DNA of 64,000 nt from Sphingomonas carotinifaciens (GTDB lineage Bacteria; Pseudomonadota; Alphaproteobacteria; Sphingomonadales; Sphingomonadaceae): positions 1 to 64,000 of the forward strand of contig NZ_WSUT01000007.1 in NCBI RefSeq assembly GCF_009789535.1, read 5' to 3'. Below are positions 41,416 through 49,842 of this stretch, piece after piece. How positions within the stretch are numbered: the stretch's first letter is position 1; every line of letters starts with the position of its first letter. The position numbers were made by a program, and so were the translations under genes. Below the pieces are notes generated by a model. The model was given only the letters and a program-made list of their open reading frames with translations, was not told the DNA's origin and did no database searches.

Positions 41416-41916
41416 TCAATCGGCGGGGGCAGCCCCCTTCGCGCGGCGCGGCTTGCGCGTCGGGGCAGGGGCCGCAGCCGGCTCCACCGCGGCAGCCGCC
41501 TTGGGTTTGCGGCCGAGGCCGATCTTTTTGGCCATATCGCGCCGCGCCTCGCTGTAGGCAGGCGCGACCATCGGGTAGTCGGCCTTGAGCTTGTAGCGCG
41601 ACCGGTATTCGTCCGGGGTCAGACCATGTGTCGACAGATGCCGGCGCAACATGCGGTACGGCTTGCCGTCGATCATCGAGATGATGCGGTCCGGCGAGGC
41701 GAGTGATTTGCGCACGGTGACCGCAGGGACGTGCTCAGCGGGTTCGGGCGCGGCAACGCCCTGTTGCGGCTCGCCGCTGGCAAGCGTTGCGAGCGAGGCG
41801 TGGATCGACGTCAGAAATGCGGGCACGGCGTCCGCATCAGCCCGCGTATTCGGGTTCGAGAGCCAGGCCGCGGTCAGTTCGGTGGCGAGCACGATTGCAT
41901 TCACAGTATCGGTCAC
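41416..41916 (-). CDS. MucR/Ros family transcriptional regulator lacking zinc cysteines
   Basis: The 166-residue protein has the MucR pattern: N-terminal helical part (VNAIVLATELTAAWLSN), then ISMIDGKPYRMLRRHLSTHG, LTPDEYRSRYKL, and DYPMVAPAYSEARRDMAKKIGLGRK. In typical MucR the first strand carries a Cys pair (xxCLEDGKxF); here Ser/Met replace it, so zinc binding is probably lost while the DNA-contacting helix is kept. The C-terminal tail is Ala/Pro/Lys-rich. I chose the GTG at 41916 (GGGAA upstream). It may silence or pace genes of the element. Confidence 0.87.
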   Translation of the reverse strand: MTDTVNAIVLATELTAAWLSNPNTRADADAVPAFLTSIHASLATLASGEPQQGVAAPEPAEHVPAVTVRKSLASPDRIISMIDGKPYRMLRRHLSTHGLTPDEYRSRYKLKADYPMVAPAYSEARRDMAKKIGLGRKPKAAAAVEPAAAPAPTRKPRRAKGAAPAD

Positions 41917-42064
41917 GGTGTTCCCTTCGAAGGCCCGCGGGACGGAACCCAGCCCACTGCAGGCAGACCTCATCAGCCCTGAGCCATACGCAATATTTGG
42001 CGACGACACGGCCGGGGGTCAAAGCGTTTGATCAGTGAAGAAGGAAAGGCACAGAGGCCTGACC

Positions 42065-42310
42065 CTAGCCTGCCTGCTGGCTGAGCTCTGCGTCATCTTG
42101 AAGCGCCGCTGCAATCATCGCGGTCAGGCCCTCCTCAGCCTTGCCGACCTGATGGCCACCGACGAGGCGCGGTCCATCCCGCTTCATGAATACGTGACGA
42201 TGGTCGATCGATTCCAATACCGGCCAACCGTCGTGTTTTCGCCGATACTTCTACCAGCCAAGCGCAAAGCGATGCTTCGATCGGGTGCCTACCAAATGCG
42301 CCCGCTCCAT
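42065..42310 (-). pseudogene. Possible small gene interrupted by an in-frame amber stop
   Basis: From the ATG at 42310 the frame reads MERAHLVGTRSKHRFALGW, then TAG, then KYRRKHDGWPVLESIDHRHV, and ends GLTAMIAAALQDDAELSQQAG with a stop at 42065. The part after the amber codon has protein-like composition (81 sense codons in all). It may be a decayed gene, or only the second part is translated from an inner start such as the Met in HVFMKRDG. No family recognised. Confidence 0.35.
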
Positions 42311-42372
42311 CTAATCCTACTGTGTGGCCCCTGCGGCTGATCGACGCGCGTCATCTCGGCGTTCCAATGACC

Positions 42373-42687
42373 TTACGGAACGTCGAGGACCTGCTGGTCG
42401 CGCACCGTGCCCGTATAATTGGTGTCGTCCGCTGCTACGGCCACCGCCTCGACACCGACGATGTTGCGCATCTTCCAAGCGACAACGTCTGCACGCGCCG
42501 GTGTGAGCGACGGCACCGTGATGGTCAGGATCTGGCCGCGCCCATCGGTCGAAAGCGTCAGCGCGTGCAGGGGATCATCTCGGAGCGCAAACAGTTCGAT
42601 GACCCGACTGACGACCTGGATGCTGGAGACCATCCGGACGGAGAAGGTGAAGGCACTCACTTGGTCGATCTTGTCCATGTCACGCAT
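42373..42687 (-). CDS. ACT-domain-like small protein
   Basis: The 104-residue protein shows an ACT-like beta-alpha-beta pattern (SAFTFSVRMVSSIQVVSRVI, LHALTLSTDGRGQILTITV, ADVVAWKMRNIVGVEAVAV). It resembles regulatory ACT proteins such as acetohydroxyacid synthase small subunits. It starts immediately before the dehydrogenase stop, in the same operon. It might sense a branched-chain amino acid for the neighbouring dehydrogenase (inference). Confidence 0.6.
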   Translation of the reverse strand: MRDMDKIDQVSAFTFSVRMVSSIQVVSRVIELFALRDDPLHALTLSTDGRGQILTITVPSLTPARADVVAWKMRNIVGVEAVAVAADDTNYTGTVRDQQVLDVP

Positions 42688-43743
42688 TCACGCTGCGGCG
42701 ACCCGATTGCGCGCGATACGATCGAGAGCAACCGAGCGCGCGATCTGCAAAGGCGTTGCCTGGTCGGCACTGGCCCGAGCCAATATGTCCGCGAACCGTT
42801 CGCCGATCCGCTTCACGCGCGTCTCAACCTCTTCGACAGTCCATCCAAGATACTCCCCGGCGACGTTGATGATCCCGCCGGCATTGACGAGGAAATCGGG
42901 GGCATAAAGGATGCCGCGTCCGGCAAGCTGGTCGTCCTGCCGCTCGCCGAAGAGCTGGTTGTTCGCTGCCCCGCACACCACTTTGGCGGCCAAGGCCTGC
43001 ACCGTGGGAAAGTCCAGCACAGCGCCCATCGCGCACGGGGCCAACACGTCCGCGCGGGCGGTCAACAGCGCCTGGCTGCTCATCACCATTGCGCCGAAGC
43101 GCGTCGCGGCACGGGCCGCAACGTCGCTGCGCGGTTCAGCAACCAGCAGGCGGGTGCCGGCTTCGTGCAGCAACTGGCAGAGATGGAAGCCGACGTGGCC
43201 CAGCCCCTGCACCGCGACGGTCACGTCTGACAGATCGGCGCCAAGGCGATGTCGAACCGCGACGCGCATCGCCGCCAGCACGCCGCGTGCCGTCCAAGGC
43301 GACGGGTCGCCGCCGGGGCGTTCGGGGTGCGCGGCAAGTCCGGCGACATAGCGTGTTTCCCCGGCGACCACGGTCATGTCCGCGACGGTCGTACCGGCAT
43401 CCTCCGCCGTGACGTAGCGACCGCCAAGGTCGTTCACGGCGCGGCCCACCGCGCGGAACAGCGCCTCCCTGTCAAAGTCGCCGGACGGCAGCCGAAGTAC
43501 CGCCTTGCCGCCCCCCATGGGCAGCTCAGCCAACGCGTTCTTCAGGGTCATTCCATGGGCGAGCCGCAATCCGTCCTCCATCATCGCGGCATCATCGACA
43601 TAGGAGGCAATGCGGCATCCGCCCGCGGCGGGGCCCAGCGCCGTCGAATGCAGAACGATCGCCCCGCGTACGCCGGTTTTCGGATCGCGGAATGGCACCA
43701 CCTCTTCGGGCGTCGACGGGTCAGTATCGTGTTGTGCGTACAT
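42688..43743 (-). CDS. Leu/Val/Phe-type amino acid dehydrogenase
   Basis: The 351-residue protein belongs to the Glu/Leu/Phe/Val dehydrogenase family. It has the substrate-binding block (ALGPAAGGCRIASY), the catalytic Lys in LPMGGGKAVLRLP, YVTAEDAGTT, and the NAD-binding Rossmann motif VAVQGLGHVGFHLCQLL. CGAANNQL and PDFLVNAGGIINV are also conserved. It deaminates a branched or aromatic amino acid to the keto acid. The length fits leucine/valine dehydrogenase (about 350). It is divergent from an Lrp-type regulator, which likely controls it. Confidence 0.9.
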   Translation of the reverse strand: MYAQHDTDPSTPEEVVPFRDPKTGVRGAIVLHSTALGPAAGGCRIASYVDDAAMMEDGLRLAHGMTLKNALAELPMGGGKAVLRLPSGDFDREALFRAVGRAVNDLGGRYVTAEDAGTTVADMTVVAGETRYVAGLAAHPERPGGDPSPWTARGVLAAMRVAVRHRLGADLSDVTVAVQGLGHVGFHLCQLLHEAGTRLLVAEPRSDVAARAATRFGAMVMSSQALLTARADVLAPCAMGAVLDFPTVQALAAKVVCGAANNQLFGERQDDQLAGRGILYAPDFLVNAGGIINVAGEYLGWTVEEVETRVKRIGERFADILARASADQATPLQIARSVALDRIARNRVAAA

Positions 43744-43869
43744 GATGATCGGCTCTTCCTGTTCGGTGACGATCTAGCATTTCGCCCGAGGCAAGGCTGA
43801 TCTCATTCTCCTTGCACCACGGCATTAAGAGGGTAATTTCACCTGCCGTTGGGCTTCAAAAGGTGATTT

Positions 43870-44358
43870 GTGTCAGTTGCGCTCGATAAGTGGGAGAGAC
43901 ATATTCTTGCACTCCTGCAAGATGATGCGACCTTGTCGACAGCGGCGATCGCCGAGGCCGTGGGCTTATCGGCGTCACCCTGCTGGCGACGGATCGACCG
44001 GCTGGAACGCGAAGGGATTATCAAGCGACGCGTGGCGCTGGTGGATCGCGCCAAGATTGGCTTGAAGGCACAGGTGTTCGCTCAGGTGAAACTGAGCGCC
44101 CATGGGCGCGCCAATCTGGACGAATTCACCGCCGCGATCCGCGACATCCCAGAGATTCTGGAATGCTATGTCCTGATGGGACCGGTGGATTTCATGCTGC
44201 GCATCGTGGCGGACGATATCGAATCGTACGAACGGCTGTTCTTCCATCGGCTGTCGATGCTGCCGGGCGTGCAGGAGATCAATTCGACGGTCGCCTTGTC
44301 GGAGATCAAGCACACGACTGCCCTTCCGGTCCGGTCGGGCGACGCGGCGCCAGGTTGA
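43870..44358 (+). CDS. Lrp/AsnC family transcriptional regulator
   Basis: The 162-residue protein has the Lrp HTH (LDKWERHILALLQDDATLS, TAAIAEAVGLSASPCWRRI) followed by the RAM/ACT-like effector domain (KAQVFAQVKLSAHGR, ECYVLMGPVDFMLRIVADD). It uses a GTG start at 43870. Divergence from the amino acid dehydrogenase suggests it activates that gene in response to an amino acid, as BkdR-type regulators do. Confidence 0.9.
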   Translation: MSVALDKWERHILALLQDDATLSTAAIAEAVGLSASPCWRRIDRLEREGIIKRRVALVDRAKIGLKAQVFAQVKLSAHGRANLDEFTAAIRDIPEILECYVLMGPVDFMLRIVADDIESYERLFFHRLSMLPGVQEINSTVALSEIKHTTALPVRSGDAAPG

Positions 44359-44592
44359 AGGCCGGACGAAGTTTCGGCCTCGCCCCGACCTGGAGTGAAA
44401 GCTGACGCGTGCGCCAACAGTGAACTAGCGTCCGACCGCGTGCTAAAAGACCAAACTCGTGGGGCTGAGCGGGAGAGCAAGAAAGCGGTCTGACGAACGG
44501 CTAATCCTCGCCGGCATCCAGGATCGTAGGACCGAAGGTCTGCCGGCGGCACTGCCGGGACCATCGTTGTGTCGATGGTCCCGTGAAGCGCC

Positions 44593-45552
44593 TCAGGATG
44601 CAGGCCGCTCGCGCTGCTCCCCAAGCGCAGCCGGTGGGGTGCCGAGGGGACCACGACGGTCGACGACGCGAACACCGGCCTTCTTCGCATCGATGACGAG
44701 ACGTTCGGTGACGCCGTTGCCTTGAAAGGCGATGAGATAACGCGGCCGGAGCGACAGCATCTGTTCGTTGCGACGGAACCCGGCACGATCACCCAGCTTC
44801 CGGTCGAGGCCAAAGCGGACCTGCTGAATGCCATGTTGTTCGGCCCAGGAGGCAGCGAGACGCTCGATGCCCTTCATGTCGCCGCCATGCACGAGATACA
44901 TGTCGCCGACCCGCTCGCGGACGGCGTTGAGGGTCCGAAGCAGGTTGTCGCCGAACGTCTTCATATCGGCATCGGACACGAAGGTCAGGCGACCGCCGGC
45001 GAAGACGACGGGCGTTCCTGTTGCCGTGTTGGCGTCGCGGATGCGTTCGCGGCGCGCGCGGAGGAAAGCCTGTCCGTCGACGATCGCGGCGGTGACGCCG
45101 AGTGAAATGCGGTTTCCCGTCGCGGGCACCCACGACCGGCCGGTTTCGCGCATATAGTGCCCGGCTGCGGTATCGCGCATGTGCTCGTAGCATCCGGCGG
45201 CCTCCTCGATCTTCTTGGCGAGGTGGATCTTCTCTTCGAGCGCGGTGGTATTGATCTCGGAGCCGTCCTGCTCTGCGATCAGCACGCGGATCTCGTCGGT
45301 GAGGCGATCGATGGTGGCGTTTTTCTTCGCTGCGGCCCGGTGGAAGAGGTTCACCAGCCCCCAGCCCAGTTCCTCGATGTCGCGCTCGAGCGAGGTGTTG
45401 AAGAGCGTCGCGAACAGGTCGCTCCAGATGGCGGTGGTTGTCTGATCGAGCGCCTCGGCCGGGGGCGGAGCCATACCGGTCAGTTCGTCTGCCTTGGGTT
45501 CGAGATGGCCAAGTTCGAGAGCGGCGAGCGCTGCGGCGAGAGAGGTGGTCAT
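44593..45552 (-). CDS. DUF2493 protein (YspA/SLOG-like nucleotide-binding fold)
   Basis: The 319-residue protein has a helical N-terminal half (ERDIEELGWGLVNLFHRAAAKKNATI, ALEEKIHLAKKIEEAAGCYEHMRD). A C-terminal DUF2493 domain follows (VFAGGRLTF, MYLVHGGDMKGIERLAASWAEQHG, RNEQMLSLRPRYLIAFQGNG), a Rossmannoid fold of the SLOG superfamily thought to bind nucleotides. It is widespread on sphingomonad plasmids. Its leader shares a repeat with ssb at the same distance from the start. Confidence 0.88.
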   Translation of the reverse strand: MTTSLAAALAALELGHLEPKADELTGMAPPPAEALDQTTTAIWSDLFATLFNTSLERDIEELGWGLVNLFHRAAAKKNATIDRLTDEIRVLIAEQDGSEINTTALEEKIHLAKKIEEAAGCYEHMRDTAAGHYMRETGRSWVPATGNRISLGVTAAIVDGQAFLRARRERIRDANTATGTPVVFAGGRLTFVSDADMKTFGDNLLRTLNAVRERVGDMYLVHGGDMKGIERLAASWAEQHGIQQVRFGLDRKLGDRAGFRRNEQMLSLRPRYLIAFQGNGVTERLVIDAKKAGVRVVDRRGPLGTPPAALGEQRERPAS

Positions 45553-46216
45553 GGCGACAGCCTTTCACTGGAAGAGCCGGCGGCCTTTCCGCCGGATGCG
45601 CACCTCCTGGGGCGCCGCAGGAGACCGGCGCGCACCGACGCATCGCGGAGGGAAACCTGCGAAAATCCGGGGTGGTGCGGGCAGCCGCGGTACGCGGCAA
45701 CACGGCCCGGTTTTCGCGGGTTGCGAGCCGGTCGCGGGGCCCCATGTGCCGCATCCTTCTGGCGGGGAGGGCGACCCGGCGCTTATGACAGAGGATGAAG
45801 CATACGACACGCCCGCCACAGCGCTCGATCGGCTTCAGGCGCCAGAGGCGCACCGGATCGACGTTCTCGGCTCACCCGCACTGCCGATGCGGACGGTCGC
45901 GTTGCCCGTCCGGATACCTTCGTGCTCTTCGCAACCGACCCGCGGGATCAGTGTGCCGGGAAGTGCTGTCCTCGTCGCCGGCACGCTAGAAAAGGACAGA
46001 CTTCGCCGACCGCCCGTCCGCTGCAGAAGGTGCGAAATCGACGTCGGCGACGATCGCGCTGATGAAGGGCCACCGAGACCGTCACAGGCCGCCGGACCTG
46101 CTTGCGCTTGGCTGGCGACAATGCCGAATATGGCGTCGGCCGAGCCTTGCGCGGCGCCATCGTTCAGCGGCTCCGCCGGGCGAGAATGCGAAAGCGGCTG
46201 GTCGCCGGTGAGGACG
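45553..46216. other. 664-base region upstream of the DUF2493 gene
   Basis: No convincing gene. It contains the shared leader repeat (45672-45730) and otherwise shadow-type frames. The right part borders the end of the response-regulator gene. Confidence 0.4.
45672..45730 (-). promoter_or_regulatory. Shared leader/promoter repeat, copy 2 (DUF2493 gene)
   Basis: On the + strand it reads GTGGTGCGGGCAGCCGCG, GTAC, GCGGCAACACGGCCCG, then CGCGGGTTGCGAGCCG, matching copy 1 at 40781-40837. The hairpin is GCCGCG-GTA-CGCGGC. The block starts 120 bases upstream of the DUF2493 start, against 119 for ssb. Confidence 0.65.
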
Positions 46217-46672
46217 TCAGCAAAGCGGCTCAGGGCCAGATGGCCCGTCGTGTTGCTTCACCGTCTCCCAGACCACGCTTCCGGCCGGGAAGGTCATTGC
46301 GGCAAGCGGAGACCCGCTGCCAACGCGATCGATCAACATCTGCCTGGTGAAAGGCTTCGACATGAAGGTCGCCGCCAGCGGCAGCTCTCCGGACACGGGA
46401 TGGGAACGGCCGCTCGCGACGACGATCCTGATCCAGGCATGATGCTCGGCGACGTGATGCGCCAAGGCGAATCCATTGATAGCACCGGGCATATCGACGT
46501 CGGAAACAAGTAAAACGAGCCGATGGGAATGTTCGGCAAGGATCGCCAGCGCCGCATCGCCGGTGCTGACGGCGATCGTCGTATATCCCGCATCTTCGAG
46601 AGCGGCGGAAAGCCCGATCAGGATGATCGGATCGTCATCGACTGCAAGTGCATATGGGCCGATCATCGTCAT
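46217..46672 (-). CDS. Single-domain response regulator (CheY-like receiver)
   Basis: The 151-residue protein is one receiver domain: acidic pocket VDDDP (residues 11-15), phospho-acceptor Asp58 (LLVSDVDMPG), VVASGRSHP for the Thr/Ser switch, and FMSKPFTRQML with the conserved Lys. No output domain follows; the C-terminal 35 residues are low in structure. No kinase is adjacent; the only histidine kinase in the window is at 60675, so its partner is unknown. Confidence 0.85.
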   Translation of the reverse strand: MTMIGPYALAVDDDPIILIGLSAALEDAGYTTIAVSTGDAALAILAEHSHRLVLLVSDVDMPGAINGFALAHHVAEHHAWIRIVVASGRSHPVSGELPLAATFMSKPFTRQMLIDRVGSGSPLAAMTFPAGSVVWETVKQHDGPSGPEPLC

Positions 46673-46954
46673 CGTCCATACACCTAACGCATCCGACCAG
46701 CTGAATTATGTCACGCGATGTCACAATGGCGATCGAGAGCTGATCGTCTGAGGTTGTAATCACGTCCAGAGAGGGGAGGGCGGTCGCGATCGTGGCTGAG
46801 GCGATCGGTAGGAACGGCGCTCGGCCCCGACTTCATCGGGTGAATGTGTTCCAAGGGACACACATCGCACATTTCGGCCGCTGAAACATTGGCGAGATCT
46901 TGGCCGGCAATCTTCCCGCACCGAGCGACAATCGAGGCAAGAGGGGTGTAAGCG

Positions 46955-47476
46955 GTGAAGAACAAGGTCGTCATGATCATGCTCATGGGGCTGGCGCTGC
47001 CGGCCGTGGCGCAGCAGGCCGGGCCGGTGCCCCAAGGACGCGGCGCTGGTCCCGACCATGCGGCGCGGCAGCGGCGCGAAGCCGATGATCTCGCGTTGGT
47101 ACTCGGCTTGCGGCAGGACCAGCGGCCGGCCCTGGACGCGTTTCTGGCGGCGTCCGGCCCGCCCGCTCGCCCCGAGCGGCGGGCGGGGGAGCGACCGGCT
47201 CTACCGAACACACCGCCGAGCTTCGAGCAGGAGCTCGATCGGATGGCGGAGCGGGATACAAGACACGCAGCCGAGGCGCGCCAGCGCATCGGTGCCGCCC
47301 GCGCCTTCTTTGCGCAGCTCGATCAGCGCCAGAAGCAGATCTTCGAGGCGGTGATGCGGCTTCGCCGCGGCCCCGGCGGTTTCGACCGCCCGGGCCCGGG
47401 CGGTCCGGGTCCACGAGGTCCGGAGGAGCATGGTCCGGGTGGCCCGCCTCCGGAGCCCGGCCTTTCGCGCAAGTGA
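46955..47476 (+). CDS. Spy/CpxP-like periplasmic protein
   Basis: The 173-residue protein has a signal peptide (MKNKVVMIMLMGLALPAVAQQ), then helical segments with LVLGLRQDQRPALDAFLAA and RIGAARAFFAQLDQRQKQIF. These correspond to the LTxxQ-type repeats of Spy/CpxP and metal-sensor proteins. The C-terminus is a Gly/Pro/Arg-rich tail (RGPGGFDRPGPGGPGPRG). It uses a GTG start. A periplasmic chaperone or metal/stress sensor role is likely. Confidence 0.65.
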   Translation: MKNKVVMIMLMGLALPAVAQQAGPVPQGRGAGPDHAARQRREADDLALVLGLRQDQRPALDAFLAASGPPARPERRAGERPALPNTPPSFEQELDRMAERDTRHAAEARQRIGAARAFFAQLDQRQKQIFEAVMRLRRGPGGFDRPGPGGPGPRGPEEHGPGGPPPEPGLSRK

Positions 47477-47745
47477 ATATTGAAAAGCCCGGTGCGGCGG
47501 CAGGCACGTTCGATGCGTGCCGCCTTGCCGAACAGCGTCAACGTGTCGTTAGCCCGAAGAAATGAGACCGCGGGCGCGAGCGGCAGGCGGTACGCTTCTC
47601 CCAATAGGGCTGGTGCCGCCGATCGCACGCAGACGTCGTTTTGATGACGGCTGCCGACACACAGATTGGCCGCATGAAACAAAGAGCCATTCGCGGGAAA
47701 CAATCGGGGACGAGGGGTTAACCCTACCGATTGTGAGACCAAGCC

Positions 47746-47979
47746 GTGCAGATCACCTCCGCTCCGATATCGCCCCGAGACGCGTTGCCGGCAAATGTCG
47801 TGCTCGATCGCGAGCTTCGTCGGGTCCGTCGATTTGCGACGATGCTGCACGACCGCCGCTCGGTGATGGACCTGACCGCTTACGAGCGTGAGCTCGAGGA
47901 GCAGCTCGGTCGCACGCGGGCCGGCAATGACAAGCTTGAGGGAATGCTTCGACCGCTGATCAGGCGGGATCGCGGCTGA
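47746..47979 (+). CDS. Hypothetical 77-aa helical protein
   Basis: From a GTG at 47746 the protein reads MQITSAPISPRDALPANVV, then a charged helix (ELRRVRRFATMLHDRRSVMD) and ELEEQLGRTRAGNDKLEGML. It may be a coiled coil. There is no strong ribosome-binding site, so it is less sure than its neighbours. Confidence 0.42.
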   Translation: MQITSAPISPRDALPANVVLDRELRRVRRFATMLHDRRSVMDLTAYERELEEQLGRTRAGNDKLEGMLRPLIRRDRG

Positions 47980-48127
47980 CCGGCACGTGCGCGGTCCTGA
48001 GAAGGGCCGCGCACGTGTTCGCGCTTGGGCAGCCTCACACGTAACGGCGGCGGAGAGCTGCTCTACAATCGCCCCATGATGACGATCAGGATCGGCCAAA
48101 GGCCGATCCAGGCCACGCCGCAATTGG

Positions 48128-48334
48128 TCAGCGATCGCCGATGGTAAGCGCTGCGTTGATCCCATCGACCTTTCCCGCCAGGCCAGGAACTTCCTCCAGC
48201 TGGCGAAGGTCGGTGAAGCCGCCGCGCTCATCGCGGTAGCGGACGATCTCGGGACCATGCCCACGCGGACCCGGCAGGGCATCGAGTTCATCGGCGGAGG
48301 CGGTGTTGACGTCGACGGATCGCGATTCGGTCAT
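48128..48334 (-). CDS. Helix-hairpin-helix (ComEA-like) small protein
   Basis: The 68-residue protein begins MTESRSVDVNTASADELDALPG and has the two HhH units of ComEA-type domains (VNTASADELDALPGPRGH, then GGFTDLRQLEEVPGLAGKV). There is no secretion signal if this start is right. It would bind DNA non-specifically or act as a small DNA-repair accessory. The longer upstream frame is Arg-rich and unlikely. Confidence 0.75.
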   Translation of the reverse strand: MTESRSVDVNTASADELDALPGPRGHGPEIVRYRDERGGFTDLRQLEEVPGLAGKVDGINAALTIGDR

Positions 48335-48568
48335 CGGCAGGCTGCTCCTTCGGAACAATGGCAAGACACGTAGCATCACGCCGCGCCATGGTGCGAGCCG
48401 TTCGCGCGAGTACAGCCTGATAATGCCCGCCTGGCGTCGCTCGAGTCCCTTACCCGCACGCATAAGGCGCGAAGCGCGGCCGGTCAGCAGACACAACATT
48501 TCTGGTGTCGGGACAAACAGCGGACAACAGCCCCGTCCAGATCAAATGCCACGGATCACAGAGAGGCT

Positions 48569-49510
48569 ATGATGACCCACCGGCATGACGATCACAGCGA
48601 CCACGGCCACGGCATGGCCGAGGATCTTCCCCGACTGAATGCGCAGCTCGGCCGCCGTCGTGCGCTGCAATGGTTCGCCGGCGCCGGTACGGCGGCCTTG
48701 GTCGCCGGGTGCGGCGGGGGTTCGGGCAGTTCGTCCAGTTCGACGACGAGCAGTGCGGCAGCGACGACCACCACGACAACCGCAACGCCGACCCCGACCG
48801 CCACGCCGACGCCAACGGCCACCGCTACCCCGACACCAACGGCGACGACGACTGGCTGTGTCGCGGATCCGTCCGAGACGGCCGGCCCGTATCCCGGCGA
48901 CGGCACGAATACCGCGTCTGGCTCGACCTCGAATGTGCTGACCTCCAGCGGCATCGTCCGGTCGGACATTCGCAAGAGCTTCATCACATCGACGACCGAC
49001 GCCGGCGGCGTGCTGGTGACGCTCACGCTCACCGTGGTCAACGTCAATGCCACCTGCGCGCCACTCGCGGGCTATGCCGTCTATCTATGGCATGCCGACC
49101 GGCAGGGGCATTATTCGCTCTACACCGCAGCCGCCGAAAGCTATCTGCGCGGTGTCCAGGTGACGGATGCCAATGGGCAGGTGACGTTCACGACGTACTT
49201 CCCACCCGCCTATGACGGGCGCTGGCCGCACTTCCACTTCGAGGTTTTCTCCTCGCTCTCCAACGCCCTGTCGGGACGGTATGCGATCCTGACGTCGCAG
49301 ATGTGCATGCCGGCCGCGATCTGTAACACGGTCTTCGCAAACACGAGCCTGTACCCGACCGCGGCTTCCATCTTCAGCCGTCTGTCGCTCTCGACGGACA
49401 ATGTGTTCGGCGACAACACCGCCGCGCAAATCGCGCAGCAGACGCCGACCTTCAGTGGCAGCGTGGCGGCCGGCTATACCGCCGCGGCCGTCATCGGGAT
49501 CGCTCGCTAA
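48569..49510 (+). CDS. Tat-exported intradiol dioxygenase-like protein, copy 1
   Basis: The 313-residue protein has a Tat-type N-terminus (GRRRALQWFAGAGTAALVAGC, with a lipobox-like LVAGC) and a Ser/Thr/Pro low-complexity linker (residues 50-95, TPTPTATP repeats). The intradiol ring-cleavage dioxygenase fold follows: ETAGPYPGDG, GYAVYLWHADRQGHYSLY (Tyr), ESYLRGVQ (Tyr), RWPHFHFEVF (two His). These supply the Tyr2His2 Fe(III) site. A surface-exposed lipoprotein enzyme is likely. It is duplicated in the next gene. Confidence 0.83.
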   Translation: MMTHRHDDHSDHGHGMAEDLPRLNAQLGRRRALQWFAGAGTAALVAGCGGGSGSSSSSTTSSAAATTTTTTATPTPTATPTPTATATPTPTATTTGCVADPSETAGPYPGDGTNTASGSTSNVLTSSGIVRSDIRKSFITSTTDAGGVLVTLTLTVVNVNATCAPLAGYAVYLWHADRQGHYSLYTAAAESYLRGVQVTDANGQVTFTTYFPPAYDGRWPHFHFEVFSSLSNALSGRYAILTSQMCMPAAICNTVFANTSLYPTAASIFSRLSLSTDNVFGDNTAAQIAQQTPTFSGSVAAGYTAAAVIGIAR

Positions 49511-49679
49511 CCCCTTGCCCCCATACGCGGCGTTTTCCCCCTGTCGCCGCGTTGCCCGGCCGGTCTCCCCGCCGGCCGGGCCAAGTGAAGCACGGTGCCT
49601 CCCGTTGCCGTGCTGCCCCGTCCTGCCTCCCGATCGGACGGGGCTCCCCCAAGCCCGGCGCCCCCCTGTCGCCGAGCTG

Positions 49680-49711
49680 CCCCGGCTGGGCTCGTCCCAG
49701 CCGGGGTTTTT
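49680..49711 (+). terminator. Intrinsic terminator between the duplicated dioxygenase-like genes
   Basis: CCCCGGCTGGG-CTCGT-CCCAGCCGGGG-TTTTT: an 11-bp perfect stem and T-run, 170 bases after the stop of copy 1. Confidence 0.9.
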
Positions 49712-49842
49712 CTGCTTTCGCAACAATGTAACCGCGTGCGGGCTGCGGCGGGCAATGTCAGAGACATAGCTCAGACAATCGATTGCCCCATCACCTTCCC
49801 ACTGCCCCAGTGATGCGGCTGGACGCAGACAAGGAGATGATC

